A stretch of 64,000 bases of DNA from Tillus elongatus (GCA_964006375.1 OZ023265.1:114407084-114471083), one strand, 5' to 3'; positions 26,617-42,822 are shown, counted from the first letter of the stretch. Notes: a model not told the origin generated them from the letters alone. Numbers and translations: made by a program.

Positions 26617-27068
26617 GCTGTTTCAAAAAACATGCACAATCGCTCGTGGGGCAATTCCTTACTAAAAAAATAAGAAAAAAAGTTACTGTGGACATGGGCC
26701 CGGAAACGCATAGTTTCCAATATACAGGGAGTTGAATTTTTATTTTTTATTTTTTATAAATAATTTCAAAACCACTGGATTGATTTTAATGAAACTTGGA
26801 ACTTGAAAGTGTATTATGAAAGTGCATATTTTCAAGTGAGAATCTGCTTACCACTGCGTCAGTGGCGTGCGTACGGGGCAACTGTAAAAATTCATTTCGG
26901 GAAAAATATGTGCGCCACTGTCTTTTTCCCATTTTGATACATCAGTTATGAAGCTTATTACATAAGCCACAAAAGCTACCTCTTGGTATTTTTTCGTTCA
27001 GGGTATCCCCTAGGAGATATGATTAATTTTATAAAAAGGGGCAAAGTACCGATTAGTCGGCGTAATAA
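26614..27068. repeat. Left long terminal inverted repeat of the DD41D transposon
   Basis: Reverse-complement match to 28599-29057, starting CAGGCTGTTTC and ending near 'gggcaaagtaccgatt'. A TAA-rich run follows on the inner side. Confidence 0.88.
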
Positions 27069-27326
27069 TAATAATAATATATGTTTATTGCAACCATAAG
27101 AATATGAAAAACAAAACATACAGTAAACATTACAGCAATAAACGTGCAAATAACTAACCTACGTAAAACTTATTGGTGATAAACATTGAAATGAATTTTA
27201 CAAACATTGATAAAAAATGATAAATAAAAAATAAAAATAAAAAATGAAAAAAGTAATCGTAAAGACACCATGATTTTTCCAAACTCTTGTTTTTTGTACA
27301 TTACTCAATTGACTTTAATAACAAAG

Positions 27327-28406
27327 CTAAAGAAAATGTTGAAAGTGACCACCATTAGCGTCATTACAATTATTTAACCTTCTGCGCAAAGATCTTCTTA
27401 CTCTTCTGCAAATATTTTGATCTTCTCTAATGCTGTCAAATGCATATTATATTCTTCCCAACAATGCTTCTCGTGTATTTACTGGTGTTTTATACACTAT
27501 TTCTTTTAAATGACCCCACAAATAAAAATCGAGGGGATTCAGGTCCGAAGATCGAGGTGGCCATGACACCGGACCTCTACGACCAATCCATCGGTGACCG
27601 TATGTGTTGGCTAAATATGTTCTTACAACTGCTGCAAAATGTGCGGGCGCACCATCATGCTGGAACCACATTGTACCATTTCTCATAAAAAGCGGTAGTA
27701 ACAACGGCAAATCATTTTGTAAAAAGTTTAAATATGATTCATGGTCAAGACGATTCGGTAGAACAACAGGACCAATTATGTGATTTTCAATAATAGCAGC
27801 CCAAATATTGATGGAAAATTGATACTGCGAATTTGCAACTCTTAGAGAGTGTGGGTTTTCATCGGCCCATGTATGTAAATTGTGAAAATTTACGATACCT
27901 TTTCGCGTAAATGACGCCTCATCAGTAAATAGTACACGTTCAGAAAAATGTTGGTCGTGCCTAAGTTTGTTTAAGAACCACTGACAAAAAATTACCCTTG
28001 GTTGAAAGTCTCTAGGTAGAAGTTCCTGGACACGTGTAAAATGATAGGGATATAAACTTTGATCCTTCAGAGTTCTGTGAACTGATGATGCCGAAATATT
28101 ACCCAGTTCGGTGGCAATAATTCTCGTACTTGTACTAGGATCACGTTTAACTCTATTTAATATTGCCTCTTCAACTCGTACAGTTCGGCGGTATCTTCTG
28201 CGTCCAGAGTCAGCTTTTAAAGGTTTTAAAGAACCAGTTTCTCTCAAATGTCATACAATACGTGGGAAAATATTTTTGTCAGGAATTCTTCTTTGCGGAT
28301 AAGTTTCCTGATAAACTCGCACAGCTTGTCTAGCATTTTGATTTATTTGTCCATAAATTAACAACCGATCAGTCAAATCCGCTGAAGTGTACTTAATGAA
28401 AACCAT
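27327..28406 (-). pseudogene. DD41D mariner-like transposase with two in-frame stop codons
   Basis: The reading frame runs from an ATG at 28406 to a stop at 27327, 359 codons, a normal length for this superfamily, with no frameshift. It has two internal nonsense codons: TGA at 28253-28251 (codon 52) and TAA at 27449-27447 (codon 320). The N-terminus has helix-turn-helix character; an RRYRRTVRVEE stretch follows. Catalytic residues are Asp 162 (LFTDEASF), Asp 251 (WFQHDGAPAH) and Asp 293 (DLNPLDFYLWG). I counted 41 residues between the second and third Asp, the spacing of the DD41D group of Tc1/mariner transposases rather than DD34D mariner or DD34E Tc1. The protein would bind the terminal repeats and cut and join DNA at TA. 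With only two nonsense changes, decay is recent. Relatives: 50840-51640 and 58430-58980. Confidence 0.9.
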
Positions 28407-28598
28407 CTTGAGAGGAGGAAATAATATTAATGAGCAGCTCAGTATCAACAAATAACTAAAAACGAAAATACTGCACCGTATCAAAATTTAAAGAATAGCA
28501 CGAAAACTCTTTTGACGCCTACAAAGCACTTCAAAATTGTAGAATTTAGAGAACTGTCAAAAATTATAGTTTCATGGCACTTTACGATTACTGTTTTC

Positions 28599-30821
<2,223 letters not shown>

Positions 30822-30824
<3 letters not shown>

Positions 30825-31327
30825 AACTGTCAAAAATTATAGTTTCATGGCACTTTACGATTACTGTTTTCATTACTCCAACGAATCGGTACTTTGCCCC
30901 TTTTTATAAAATTAATCATATCTCCTAAGGGATACCCTGAACGAAAAAATATCAAGAGGTAGCTTTTGTGGCTTATATAATAAGCTTCATAACTGATGTA
31001 TCAAAATTGGAAAAAGACAGTGGTGCACATATTTTTCCCCAAATGAATTTTTACAGTTACCCCGTACGTACGCCACTGACGCAGTTGTAAGTAGATTTTC
31101 ACTTGAAAATATGCACTTTCATAATACACTTTCAAGTTCCAAGTTTCATTAAAATCAATCCAGCGGTTTTGAAATTATTTATAAAAAATTTAAAAAAAAA
31201 TTAAAATTCAACTCCCTGTATATTGGAAACTATGCGTTTCCGGGCCCATGTGCACAGGAACTTTTTTTCTTATTTTTTAGTCAGGAATTGCCCCACGAGC
31301 GATGGTGCATGTTTTTTGAAACAGCCT

Positions 31328-31328
<1 letters not shown>
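30822..31328. mobile_element. Truncated second copy of the DD41D transposon right end
   Basis: Direct repeat of 28549-29057. By eye there are about seven substitutions and two short indels in 507 bp, most of them in the last 110 bp. The junction with the preceding arm shares GAG with the donor position, a 3-bp microhomology. The terminal base before TA is A instead of G. Confidence 0.9.

Positions 31329-31412
<84 letters not shown>
31329..31412. repeat. (TA)n microsatellite
   Basis: About 83 bp of TA after the truncated transposon end; unrelated flank starts 'gacgattcaccg'. Confidence 0.96.
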
Positions 31413-31415
<3 letters not shown>

Positions 31416-32580
31416 CGATTCACCGATTTAATTGTTGAATAGAAAAATAATCTTGAACAAATAACGCTCAATTTGTAATACCGTTGATTCACTGTGCACG
31501 TATATTTACAACACAGGACCTCAAAAAATAAAATATTGTCTCTAAAGTTGATGATGAATTGGGAAATGAAACGTTAAAATGAAAATATATAAATGTTTGA
31601 GCAAACTTACAAAAATTAAAATTTCTAACAAATGTTATTTGAAACACCAAAATGCAATCTGAAACTATAGGTGTTATCCGCATTTGGAATACACATGACG
31701 TACTACCCTCCTCTCGCATCTCTCCCCCTTCAGAGTTATCAGACAACCTATCTAATCTATAAACCTTGCACTACGCCACTCTATTAGATCAGTGAAATCA
31801 AAAATCCAATTTGTTAATTAGACCAATATGATACATCAATATTAATTAAGTTATTTTTCGATGATATAGACTAAACTAAGGAGTTTAAAAAAAACTTTGA
31901 ATGACTCAAAGCATACATTTTATTTATAAGATTCAGTAAACATGAGTGTCTAACAACACATTTTCGTACCAGAGTGATCCCACAGACCAAGTTGATTCAC
32001 TAGAAAATTCCGTATCATAAAATTTTACCCGCAAATCCCTTGACGGATTTCGCATAAATTAGATAATAAAGCATGAGAACAAAATTCAGTGGAAGACTGA
32101 TCCTTAAAATAATTTCACAGTCTTCTCTCTAATCCTGATCTCACTTATTTCCGTACATAAATCAGATAATCTGTTAAAATTCGGACCAATATATACACCT
32201 AAAACACTACACGGCCTACTACGTGTTATGAGGAAAGCAGATCCGTCCGGAGAGAGGCTTTGAAAGAGAGCCGTTCTGTTCCTTTCTCTCGATAATGTCA
32301 GAAGCCCGCAGTGTTGTGTCCCCGGAAAAAGGATAACGACGAAACCGTACGTTAAGCTGCTTATCAGAGCGTATTTTCTTTTAATCCCTAAACCATTTTA
32401 TCGGAAAGTTCTTTTGTGGTGTAAATTTACCTAATTAAAAGAAAAACCTTTTCATAATTATTCTCCTAAAAATAATTGGTTGGTTACTTATATCAAAATG
32501 TCTTCCACATGGGTGATGATGTCCTTAGAAAACAAACAACGGACAAAGAAGGTTAAGGTCTATTATAGGGGATCGCAAAA
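31413..32580 (+). other. Intron sequence, nothing recognised
   Basis: 'agacaacctatctaatctataaac' near 31740 resembles the segment at 30650-30675 in the right arm. Otherwise no coding or repeat signal. Confidence 0.45.
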
Positions 32581-32584
32581 AGTA

Positions 32585-32735
<151 letters not shown>

Positions 32736-32834
32736 AGAGACTCTAATTGGCTAGTTAAATTAGTTCTTAATTTTTTTAATTTGATTTACTTATTTTATTT
32801 GTTTATATTAATTTTGCAATGCGTTTTATGAAGA

Positions 32835-33492
32835 AGTCATGACGCAGCAAGTGCGTTATGGTAGCGAATTTCTATAGAAATAACCTACACTTATATGGAT
32901 ACACGGTGTCCAAAATAAGGCATCTCGATGGAATGACGGTTAAATAATAAAAACCTGCAGAATGGTAAGAGCTTATAGACAGCGGTTCCAGAATTGAATC
33001 ACCGTTTTTCGTTTTTCAGATATTTCGGTGAAAGTGTTTTTTTGGATTTTAGTTTGTATTTATTTATGCAGTTATTTGAGAGATTTCAAGAAACGACAAG
33101 AACTTTCTAGTGGCACTTGTGCAAGCTGTCCAAGCTAAGACCTAAATGGGAAATAAGTTTTGAGTATACTAATTACAATATTGTAATAAGTTTTGAGTAT
33201 TTTATAGCCAATTTCGGTAACCACATGATTTTATTTTTTTCTATATTAACTTGAAAACGATAACATTTTTGAATAGAGAATTAACAGACCTTTCAAACGA
33301 CATATCACAAGCCTATACTTCCCTTTTAAAAAAATTGGGGGTTGTACCTGTCATTCGAAGGGGGACGAAGGTAGGGATCGCATTTTCACGTTGAAAAATG
33401 TCAATTTATAATTTTAATTTGACGTCTTTCGGGATTTTTCATAAGAATGTACAGTAACCGAAATAATGATTTTATTCCATTTGGCTTTTACA

Positions 33493-33500
<8 letters not shown>
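32835..33500. mobile_element. Transposon end-like repeat, second copy at 59195-59410
   Basis: Begins with the CGCAGCAAGTGCGTTATGG motif (32843). The stretch 33300-33500 (cttcccttttaaaaaaattg; 'attcgaaggggga'; 'cattttcacgttg'; a region reading 'ccatttggc') parallels 59225-59410, which lies next to a transposase fragment. 'acacggtgtccaaaataagg' at 32900 looks like a transposon terminus. Confidence 0.55.

Positions 33501-33580
<80 letters not shown>
33500..33580. repeat. (TA)n microsatellite
   Basis: About 82 bp of TA. Confidence 0.97.
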
Positions 33581-33881
<301 letters not shown>

Positions 33882-34170
33882 GCACTTGCTGCGTCAGCAT
33901 TTTGAAATTTAGTTTCTTAATGTAGTCCAGATAAATAAACAGAAGGAATCGGCAACACGAGAATCGTCCTGGTGCCGAGAAATAAATTATATAATTACCC
34001 TAACCTATATTAGGATATGAGTATCTAGGGGTCTTAGTTCACGTTCATCTGAAAAAATTAGATCTCTCTGAGGCCTAGGGTTGAACACACTGAGACCTCA
34101 CAGACGATCTCCGGCGAGATTTGGGGAGTAGGTAGATTGAGGCCCCGTAATCGAGCTACAATAACCCAAC

Positions 34171-34520
34171 CCACCTTTGTCCACCGCTCTAAGGAGTAGG
34201 CAGATTGAGACCTTAGAGTGTCCTTATATATTTCCTTTACTTACCTTTGTCCATCACTCTAAGCAGTAGGCAGATTGAGGCCTTAGAGTGTCCTTACATA
34301 TTTCCTTTACCCACCTTTGTTCACCACTCTAAGGAGTAGGCAGATTGAGGCCTTAGAGTGTCCTTACATATTTCCTTTACCCACCTTTGTCCACTACTCT
34401 AATGAGTAGGCAGATTAAGGCCTTAGAGTGTCCTTACATATTTCCTTTACCCACCTTTGTCCATCACTCTAAGGAGCAGGCAGATTGAGGCCTTAGAGTG
34501 TCCTTACATATTTCCTTTAC
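34171..34520. repeat. 70-bp tandem repeat, five copies
   Basis: Units begin 'ccacctttgtcca' at 34171, 34241, 34311, 34381 and 34451, a strict 70-bp period, with one to six differences per unit. Within each unit CTCTAAGGAGTAGGCAGATT and 'gaggccttagagtgtcct' can pair in part (CTCTAAGG/CCTTAGAG), so each unit can form a small hairpin. The related element at 33586 has one unit only. Confidence 0.93.
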
Positions 34521-34600
34521 CTCTTGAAAATGGCTTCAAAACAGGAGCCGAAACGTCGAGTTTTCATAAATTCTGGACGCGGTTCAACCCTAGAACCAAT
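34521..34600 (+). ncRNA. Degenerate hammerhead-like motif after the 70-bp array
   Basis: 'cttgaaaatggcttc', a spacer, GGAGCC, GAAAC, GTCG. The order (box, stem II, GAAAC, GUC) is that of minimal type I hammerheads in Penelope-like elements, but CUGAUGA is replaced by CUUGAAAA, so activity is unlikely. Confidence 0.35.
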
Positions 34601-34647
34601 TATGTCTCACATTAAAGACCGCGGAAATATTTCTGAACATATATATC

Positions 34648-34995
34648 TTTCTTAAACGTCATTCTATTTCCGCGACTCTGGTCAATCACTGAGGCCAGGC
34701 AGCACTTTCACCTCATTATCCTGGAAATTTTGCCGAACCCCGTCTTTCTTTAAGAAGGTTATGGATCTTCAACGTGCCAAACATTACATAGTACGTAGAA
34801 TCGACGGCTTTACGCTCCCTTCGAAGGGCGGAACGTGCAGACATTCAAGTAGCTCAAACACAATGCCACAACCTCGGTTGATGTTAATTTTACAGTATTT
34901 ACAAAAAAAAGTGAAAGGGGAACGCTGGGAATCGAACCCAGTACCCTTGAGTCCAGAGGCACACGGTCTCACCACTAGATGACCGTGGCTCGTGC
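34648..34995 (-). mobile_element. SINE-A, near full-length copy
   Basis: Minus strand starts with a tRNA-like head: box A-like TCATCTAGTGGTGAG and box B GGTTCGATTCCCAG. A 250-bp body follows (attaacatcaaccgaggttg; 'gcacgttccgcccttcgaag'; 'ggttcggcaaaatttccagg') and a tail 'cagtgattgaccagagtcgc'. The same layout is at 57172-57540. The body and tail rule out an ordinary tRNA gene. Confidence 0.8.
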
Positions 34996-34997
34996 GA

Positions 34998-35002
<5 letters not shown>

Positions 35003-35090
<88 letters not shown>

Positions 35091-35165
35091 ACTGAGCGCA
35101 ATAAGTGTTCTAGTGGTCCTAGTTCGCGGTCAACTGAAGAAAATATTTTTTTACGACTATTAGCT
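35003..35165. repeat. (TA)n followed by a T-family block A remnant
   Basis: About 84 bp of TA, then 'gaaactgagcgcaataag', 'ctagtggtcctagttcgcgg' and 'cgactattagctaaaa', a decayed block A. Confidence 0.8.
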
Positions 35166-37254
35166 AAAAAGCCGAAATTCTTTTAAAATTGTGACAATTT
35201 AGAGCACAATAATTTTGACATTTAGACTTGACAACTAACGAGTTTTAAAAATGTTATTATATTTTTTCAATGTCTTATGTTAAATCATAATTTTACAAAA
35301 TCGCTATCGCAAATGTGTTTTTACCAGTAGATTTAAGAATGGAAAACCGATCACTGGATTCTTAGCCTTTACAAGTAAATAATAAAATTTTAACTTTTTA
35401 CGTCGAGAAGCTGTCCAAGTTTAGAGGAAACATACGAGACACTATACCTAGTTTACATAAAGTGTGCACGTGTAAAGTTGCAAGTATTAAACTTCTATAA
35501 ACTTACACACTGTATAATTGTCTACCATAATAAATAAATAATAGCTATCATAAGTAGATAATAAATATACCCACCGGTTTGATCTCTGTTGTGTTATCAA
35601 AATCAAAATAGACCGTTTATAGATTATTATTACGATACGATGTTTCCAGAAGTATTTGAAAACCTCCTTCAGATAAGATTTTTCATTTTTGTGCGCGGTC
35701 GATTACAAGTCTTCATAATTTCATATTGTCCTGCTAAATATAGGAATTCTGCTTATTTCATTTTCTGCTTAATATCGCCTCGCCTAAAATGATGTGTAAG
35801 TGAAATGCAGGAGCATGTGATTGGCAGTAATTTCCCGGCCTTAATATATAAAATCACCACCCATACTAGGAAGATGAGCTTCGAAGGAGAGAAGAAATCG
35901 CAATTTATAGTTGTGAGAGAGCACCTTAGCAGCAAGTCCAGCAGGCCTGGACAAAAGCAGGGAGAGACACACGGACGCTTCGTATAAATCAATAGACCAA
36001 TGCCGGGGGGATCGGGGGAATCAGGGGCACACATCCAAGAGCAATCTCGATGTTTGACTGTGTGCTCCTTGCTCCTTTGCTGTCTGTTTCCGCCCCCGTT
36101 TGGCCCTCTAATCGGCCTCCCCCACCCCTCCTAGCTCCCCGTCGATCCACACAGTTCGATCAATTGCAGAAGCGGCTCGTTAAGATTGTTTACGCGCTAC
36201 AGACAGACATTCAACGAAAATGAAATTACTTGCAACGAATGATTTTAGTTTGCAAGCGACTGTATAGAGGAGTGGAAAGGCTTCTCTATTCGACGATGAA
36301 AAGGGAAACGCGAAGGGAAAGCGGGTGAGGATTTACCACTCGGGCGAAGACGGTATTTTAATCCTTGCCGTACAGAAATAGAATATTATATCTGTCGTGC
36401 AATTACAGCGAAATCTGTAAGCCTTGCTTGCTGCAAGCCTTCTCGCGCCTTGATGATTCTATGTCTTTGTCTCCATTACTCGGTCGAGATCAATAATTTC
36501 AGATTTTAATTCGCTGAATCGTCGGATCAGCAGAGTTTTAACGCCATTTTATTGGTTTTTCACTATTATTACCTTTCGCAGAATATTGATTTTAATTTAA
36601 CAAATATTCGACCAGATCGATTGTTCAGAGGAAGCTTGTATTTTGCAATTCTAGTAGTTATCGTTTTTTTCTGATGTGTTGAAAATGCGAGGAAATACAT
36701 TTTATTTGCTTTTTTATCACAAGGAAATACTAAAATGAACTGGAACTAGACATGTGTTGTTATGACAGTTTTTTGCTGTCATCTGTTGAAACTTTTGTAT
36801 TTATTAATTTTTGTTGTTTTTGTTAAATTGTAAACGTACTGAAATGTTTTAAAGCTAGAGCAAGGAAGCAAATAAATGCAATCAGTCAGGAATTATACAT
36901 CTTGTTGTATATAACGAAAATTGGTTATCGTAGTTTCAAATAAAGGTCTGGTCAAAGCAGTTTAGATGCGTCTGAAAATATATTTAAGATGACCAAGAAA
37001 GCAGCAAGAAAGAGGAATAAATAGTGTTCATGATCGACAAATTAAATTTCAATTGTAAAATGGGAATCTGCGAGGCATCATTGTGAATTTTTCAGAAAGA
37101 TTTGGGGGTGAAGGAAATGTTAAGCTGAGACGCCCGATCGTTCAAAATTTAAGAGAGATAATTTCTGATTTTTTTTTTGGGAGTTACTGAAACAAATATT
37201 TTTGGAGAGTATCGCATTATTGAAGAAGCATGTAAAAATCTTGAAAGTTTAGTA
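35166..37254 (+). other. Intron stretch with a GC-richer, repeat-poor segment at about 35800-36550
   Basis: No gene recognised. About 35990-36330 is GC-rich with C-rich and purine-rich runs, unlike the flanking AT-rich sequence. It lacks open frames with protein character and matches none of the repeat families in the window. Part of it (36400-36510) resembles 39235-39340. It could be conserved intronic regulatory DNA; this is inference. Confidence 0.35.
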
Positions 37255-38225
37255 TTGCAGTTTTGATATAGTTTACTTAGACTTCGCAAAGGCTTTCGAG
37301 AGCGTGTTACAAGAAGAGTTTTTGATGGAGCTTAGTGGCTGTGGGATGGTGCCTTGCTTGGATTTTCAAATTTATCACTGACCGGATTTCTTAGATAATG
37401 TTGACACTATTTTCTCACAACCAGCATGTCTGTGGAGTGGCGTCACGTTCTGGGACTCACTTTATTTCTCATTTGTACAGCTGACCTTTCATCTTTATTA
37501 CTGTCTGAATGCTCCTTTGATGCAGATAATGCTAATATCTACGGAAATGCCGAAACTATATTTAGTCAGTTTATAATAGCTTACGAGACACTATAGTGCG
37601 ATACGTGGTTGATTTCTTCAAACGTAAAAAATATGGGTAAAAATAGGATCAATTGTGTACAGCTCATCCTATGCTACACAGCGACTTAGGCGTGCTCATT
37701 GCTTCTGATCTGTTGTGGTCTCATCATATCCTAAATATCACCTCAATAGCCAACCAGTGCCTGTTTAAATTTTTAAGTCTTTTTGGATTGCGATTACAAC
37801 ACCAGAATTACTTTCTTCACAACATACATAGGACCAATTTTGGAATTTGCTGGTTCTGCTTGGTGGACTGTTCTTGTTCAAAATTAAAATCTTCTTGGTT
37901 TATCTGAACGCCAAGCAAAAAATTACCTTTTCGTCTAATTCGCCTTACTTATAATGACCGCTTATATTTAGCAAATTTAAGTACATTCGGGGTTGGGGGT
38001 CAGAGAGGAGGTCTCATATTTATATTTTGTTACCTGAATCACTTGCTATCGTGTGACTCGTCCTTGCTTTGCATATTGAATAGTGGCCGTCGACTAGAAG
38101 GGCATCAATTTCAATTGAAGAACGGGTTGTCAAGAACTCTATTTGACCAAAGTTTCTCCCCAACCTCGTCTTCGTCTTTGTTGCATGCAACGCTTTGCCG
38201 GAAATTCTTCAGGTTGCTGAGATAA
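37255..38225 (+). pseudogene. LINE reverse-transcriptase C-terminal half, CR1/Jockey-like, with its 3' end
   Basis: In changing plus-strand frames one reads VYLDFAKAFESV (37270), ACLWSGVTFWDSLYF, ADLSSLLLSECSF.ADNANIYGN in place of the F-ADD-x-K-x-Y box (37480-37550), PILEFAGSAWWTV (37830), NDRLYLANLSTFGVRGGLI (37960-38015) and a last frame (38043-38225) with RLEGHQFQLKN and FSPTSSSSLL, the standard end of this LINE type. Catalytic ADD has become ADN and there are several frameshifts. After the stop at 38223 comes a tail shared with the SINE-A family. Same strand as the host gene. Confidence 0.82.
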
Positions 38226-38231
38226 AACTGT

Positions 38232-38285
38232 TTACTGGTGTGGGTGATTGGCCATAAGCGCGACAATCTGCCGACCTAAAAAAAA
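38232..38285 (+). repeat. LINE 3' tail homologous to the SINE-A tail
   Basis: CTGGTGTGGGTGATTGGCCA, then TAAGCGCGACAATCTGCCGA and an A-run, parallels CTGGTGTCGGTGATTGGCCA, then TAGTCGCGGAATAGGCCGAC and an A-rich end at 57479-57536. It starts a few bases after the LINE stop codon. Confidence 0.75.
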
Positions 38286-38289
38286 CACA

Positions 38290-39734
38290 AATATCTTTAT
38301 ACAAGATGTCCAGAAACTGAACTGACAAACTGAAACCCTAGATTTTAGTGGTAACTTAATGTGGATTACCTTTAATCTGAAAATGTTGCGTAACTGAGCT
38401 AAATCATTTTTAAAATGATCCCTTCACATCCTTTTTTTCATATTTATCCAATATGTCTTTATTCAGAAAGCTCAGGCTTGGCAGAATTATTAGGCTCTCA
38501 AGGGTAGATAGGCGACGGCAAATACGATTTTTTTTCTTGCGATCTTTAGCGTCTCATCTGGAGTGACCACCGGGCATTTGAATTATATTTCTTCCATCTT
38601 TTTGACATTTTTGATATCGCATCCAAAACTTTTAAGTATTTTGTAGGAGAAACATACTCTGCTTTATTTTTGCCACGATGCACGTGTAGAGGAAATAAAG
38701 AAGGAACACCGACAAAAAACAGCTTAGTTGGACTTCTACAAGCAACTTTTTTTTTACATTTTGCATCAACATTTTCTAAGCTTTGTCTATCAGCAGTCAA
38801 CTTATCTACAACTAGTTGGCCCCTAATATGCAGTATCAGCAGAAAACAAATTGTTCGACATATCTTAGGACACGGACACAATACCTTTTACACGACAATG
38901 GTTTTAGCACACGTACTTACAAAAATGAAGGGGCAGTCCAAAAGGAAAACCTCATCGAAACATTGCTCAATTAATCAGAAATCAGAATGAAATGAAAAAT
39001 CTATTGTAGAGAGCGGTTAATGGTAAAGACAAGGCGACACCGCAATTAGGCTGATGATGACACTCAAAAGGTTAGTGTTCTAAGTCAGCATCAAGAAAAT
39101 TACATAACATCACACATGGAGCTTTATATTATTTTTTTACCGCTTACATTTAAGACAAACGCTTCTAAAGTGTGTGGCAGCAAAGTCAGTTTAAAACTAA
39201 TCAGAGCGTCTGGCCTTCACTAAGCCCGAAACACCCTGCAATTTAGTGCGAAATCTGTAAAGTTGACTGCAAGCTCCGGTAACTATAGCTGTGTGTACGC
39301 TTTGTCTTCATTACCGGGAAGATCAATAACATGTTACGCCGTGGATTGTTCTTCCTCTTTGTGATAACGAATGCGTTATGCTGGCTGTAACACATCGCCA
39401 TTGTTTAGGATGTGTTCGCTTTATTATTCCGCAACACATTATTCGCGAAGGGTCTGAAAGGAGAGGGTTGTTCTAGTACTCTTTAACAGCCACTCAAAAG
39501 AATACACTTCAGGGACAATTTAGTTGTCCCGTTCTAGTGTTTTGTTAATTCAGTTGCTAGTGTTGTACTTTGTGGAACCATTTATGTTGAACTCCACTAA
39601 TTTGTTAGTCCACTTTGTTTTCCATTTTTCATGTAGATCTGTGGACGGCAAATTATCAATGACTAATATAATCAAGATTTTTTTGGCTCACAGCTATCTG
39701 ATAAATATTAATTACAGTTATATAGAATTACAAT
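38290..39734 (+). other. Intron stretch, no gene recognised
   Basis: A minus-strand frame at 38546-38881 (111 residues, Lys/Arg-rich) has no feature I recognise and overlaps a plus-strand frame. 39180-39480 is GC-richer and resembles 36400-36510. Confidence 0.4.
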
Positions 39735-40060
39735 CACCCAACAAACAAAGTTTCAGTCCCAGCAAATGCAAATCTCCATAAAAGATTTTCAAAATGAATA
39801 ATTTAATTTTCCAGTAAGTTAGCAACTCCAGTTTTGATTCTGGATGTATTCGGTATAAAGGCCATACATGCACAAAATTTTATTGAAATTATGCGTAAGT
39901 ACCCCACAAACAAAGTTTCAGTCACAACAAATACAAATCTCCATAAAAGATTTTCAAAACGAATCACTTTTCCAGTAAATCTGCAACTCCAGTGTAATCG
40001 GTATTAAGGCAATACATACACCAAATTTTATTGAAATTAATCACTACTCTTCGGAGACAT
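39735..40060. repeat. 165-bp tandem repeat, two copies
   Basis: 'acaaacaaagtttcagtc' starts at 39741 and 39906. Both copies continue with 'aaatctccataaaagatttt' and end near 'ttttattgaaatta'. Confidence 0.85.
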
Positions 40061-40386
40061 CTTTTTAGGAAAAATTAACTTTTTTTAGATCCCTGGTTCG
40101 ATCACGCAGACTAACAAATTTAACTAAGCTATTTTGAAAAGCAAATAGCTGCCAGGCTTTATTAAAATTACCTCATTCCTTTTGAGTTATCGTTCTAGAG
40201 ATCTTAGTTCGCCCTCGTTTAAAGACCTGTTCAAAGTGTAAAAGTTAACAGCTTTCATTACAGAATATTCTTTTATTTGTAAACTTCTAGGTGTGATCCA
40301 ACGCCCGTCGATGTACTAGTCAGGGGTGTAGTTGTTTTACCTTGCTACTTTTATTTCCACAGCTTCCCTTTTGTACTGTCTGTTAG

Positions 40387-40490
<104 letters not shown>

Positions 40491-40805
40491 TTTTTTTATT
40501 TCTCATACATAACTAGTTTTTATTGTTTAATTTTTTTGGTGCTTTACGGCTCCTCAGGTTAAAATTTTTTTTTCGTTTACAAAATTGACCAAATTTTTAT
40601 TATGATACAAATTTTGTTATTTATGCGTTCCTTTGCCTTCCCAAGAGAGCCAAAAATTGGCTTTTGAATGTTAATTCATTATACTTATTTCCATTATTTT
40701 CTTAAAACAGAGCTTCTTTAATTGAATCAGGTAACGGACTTTTCCAATCCATTTACAAAAAGAAACCATATTTTATCAACATGGTCATAATTTTTATCGC
40801 ATTGA

Positions 40806-40807
<2 letters not shown>

Positions 40808-40894
<87 letters not shown>
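40808..40894. repeat. (TA)n microsatellite, left border of the fold-back element
   Basis: About 87 bp of TA. Confidence 0.97.
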
Positions 40895-40900
<6 letters not shown>

Positions 40901-40915
40901 GTTTTTGTGACGGTA

Positions 40916-41877
<962 letters not shown>

Positions 41878-42184
41878 GTTTCATTTATCTTATTAAAATT
41901 TTATTGGCAGTATAATTTAAGTGTTTTTGAAGAAAAAATTGCCGCCATGGCTCACTTGATGAGGTTTTTGTTTTGTTTATTATTACAAGGAAAAAAAAGT
42001 ACTTGTATGAAATTTTATTAAAACGAAAACAAAAACTGAAAAGACAAATGCAAGGAAATAGAAAATGGATAAAAAAAGTACACGAAAAAAGACTATTCTA
42101 TATGATATGCATATTTAGACTGTCATTTGAAATAAGTCCAGCATGTCGATATTTGAAAAAAAACATAGTTTGAAATGTCAAGTT

Positions 42185-42680
42185 TGGTCTAATAATATAA
42201 AAAAAGTCTGAACGCAGCAAGTGCCTTATGGTAGTGAATTTTAATTAAAATGTTTTAAAAAGGAAATATGTGCTTTTTTTAAACAAAATATGCATCAAGT
42301 GTGATTACCAGTATAACCTATATACTAGAAACAATGTCCCATATTTATCAAAATAAGTTTAGTGTTTAAAAATGTATCAAAATTTTTCGAAAATAAACTT
42401 AAAATATTCGTAAAAACCAGTTTGCTGGCCAACGAACCTTATAGGTTAACAGCAAATTGAGCTATTTAAATTTGAAGCATTTAATAAACATTCGCTACCA
42501 TAAGGCACTTGGTGCGTCCCGAATTTATTTTCTTACAAACATGCATTATAATTTCGTGGTCGAAATTCGATACATTAAAGGTCACCTCGGAAGTGGCACG
42601 GATCGGGGGAATTCGACAATCTAATGGTACTCACCAAATTTCATAAAAATCGGCCTCTAATTTTTTGAGTTATCGGTGTG
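42185..42680. repeat. T-family copy
   Basis: Starts with 'gaacgcagcaagtgccttat' (42205), carries an inverted version of the same motif near 42500, and ends 'gagttatcggtgtgaaag' at 42668. Confidence 0.75.
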
Positions 42681-42741
42681 AAAGAAAAGTCCGGTTTTTA
42701 ATTTTCTTTCTTTAGATTTTCTGAATAATAATACGAAATAA

Positions 42742-42743
<2 letters not shown>

Positions 42744-42822
<79 letters not shown>

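Noticed and set aside
34900..34995. Possible functional tRNA gene
   Set aside because: The tRNA-like part is fused to a 250-bp body and tail shared with 57172-57540, so it is a SINE.
38546..38881. 111-residue minus-strand frame
   Set aside because: No recognised motif, overlaps a plus-strand frame of similar length, no splice or start context.
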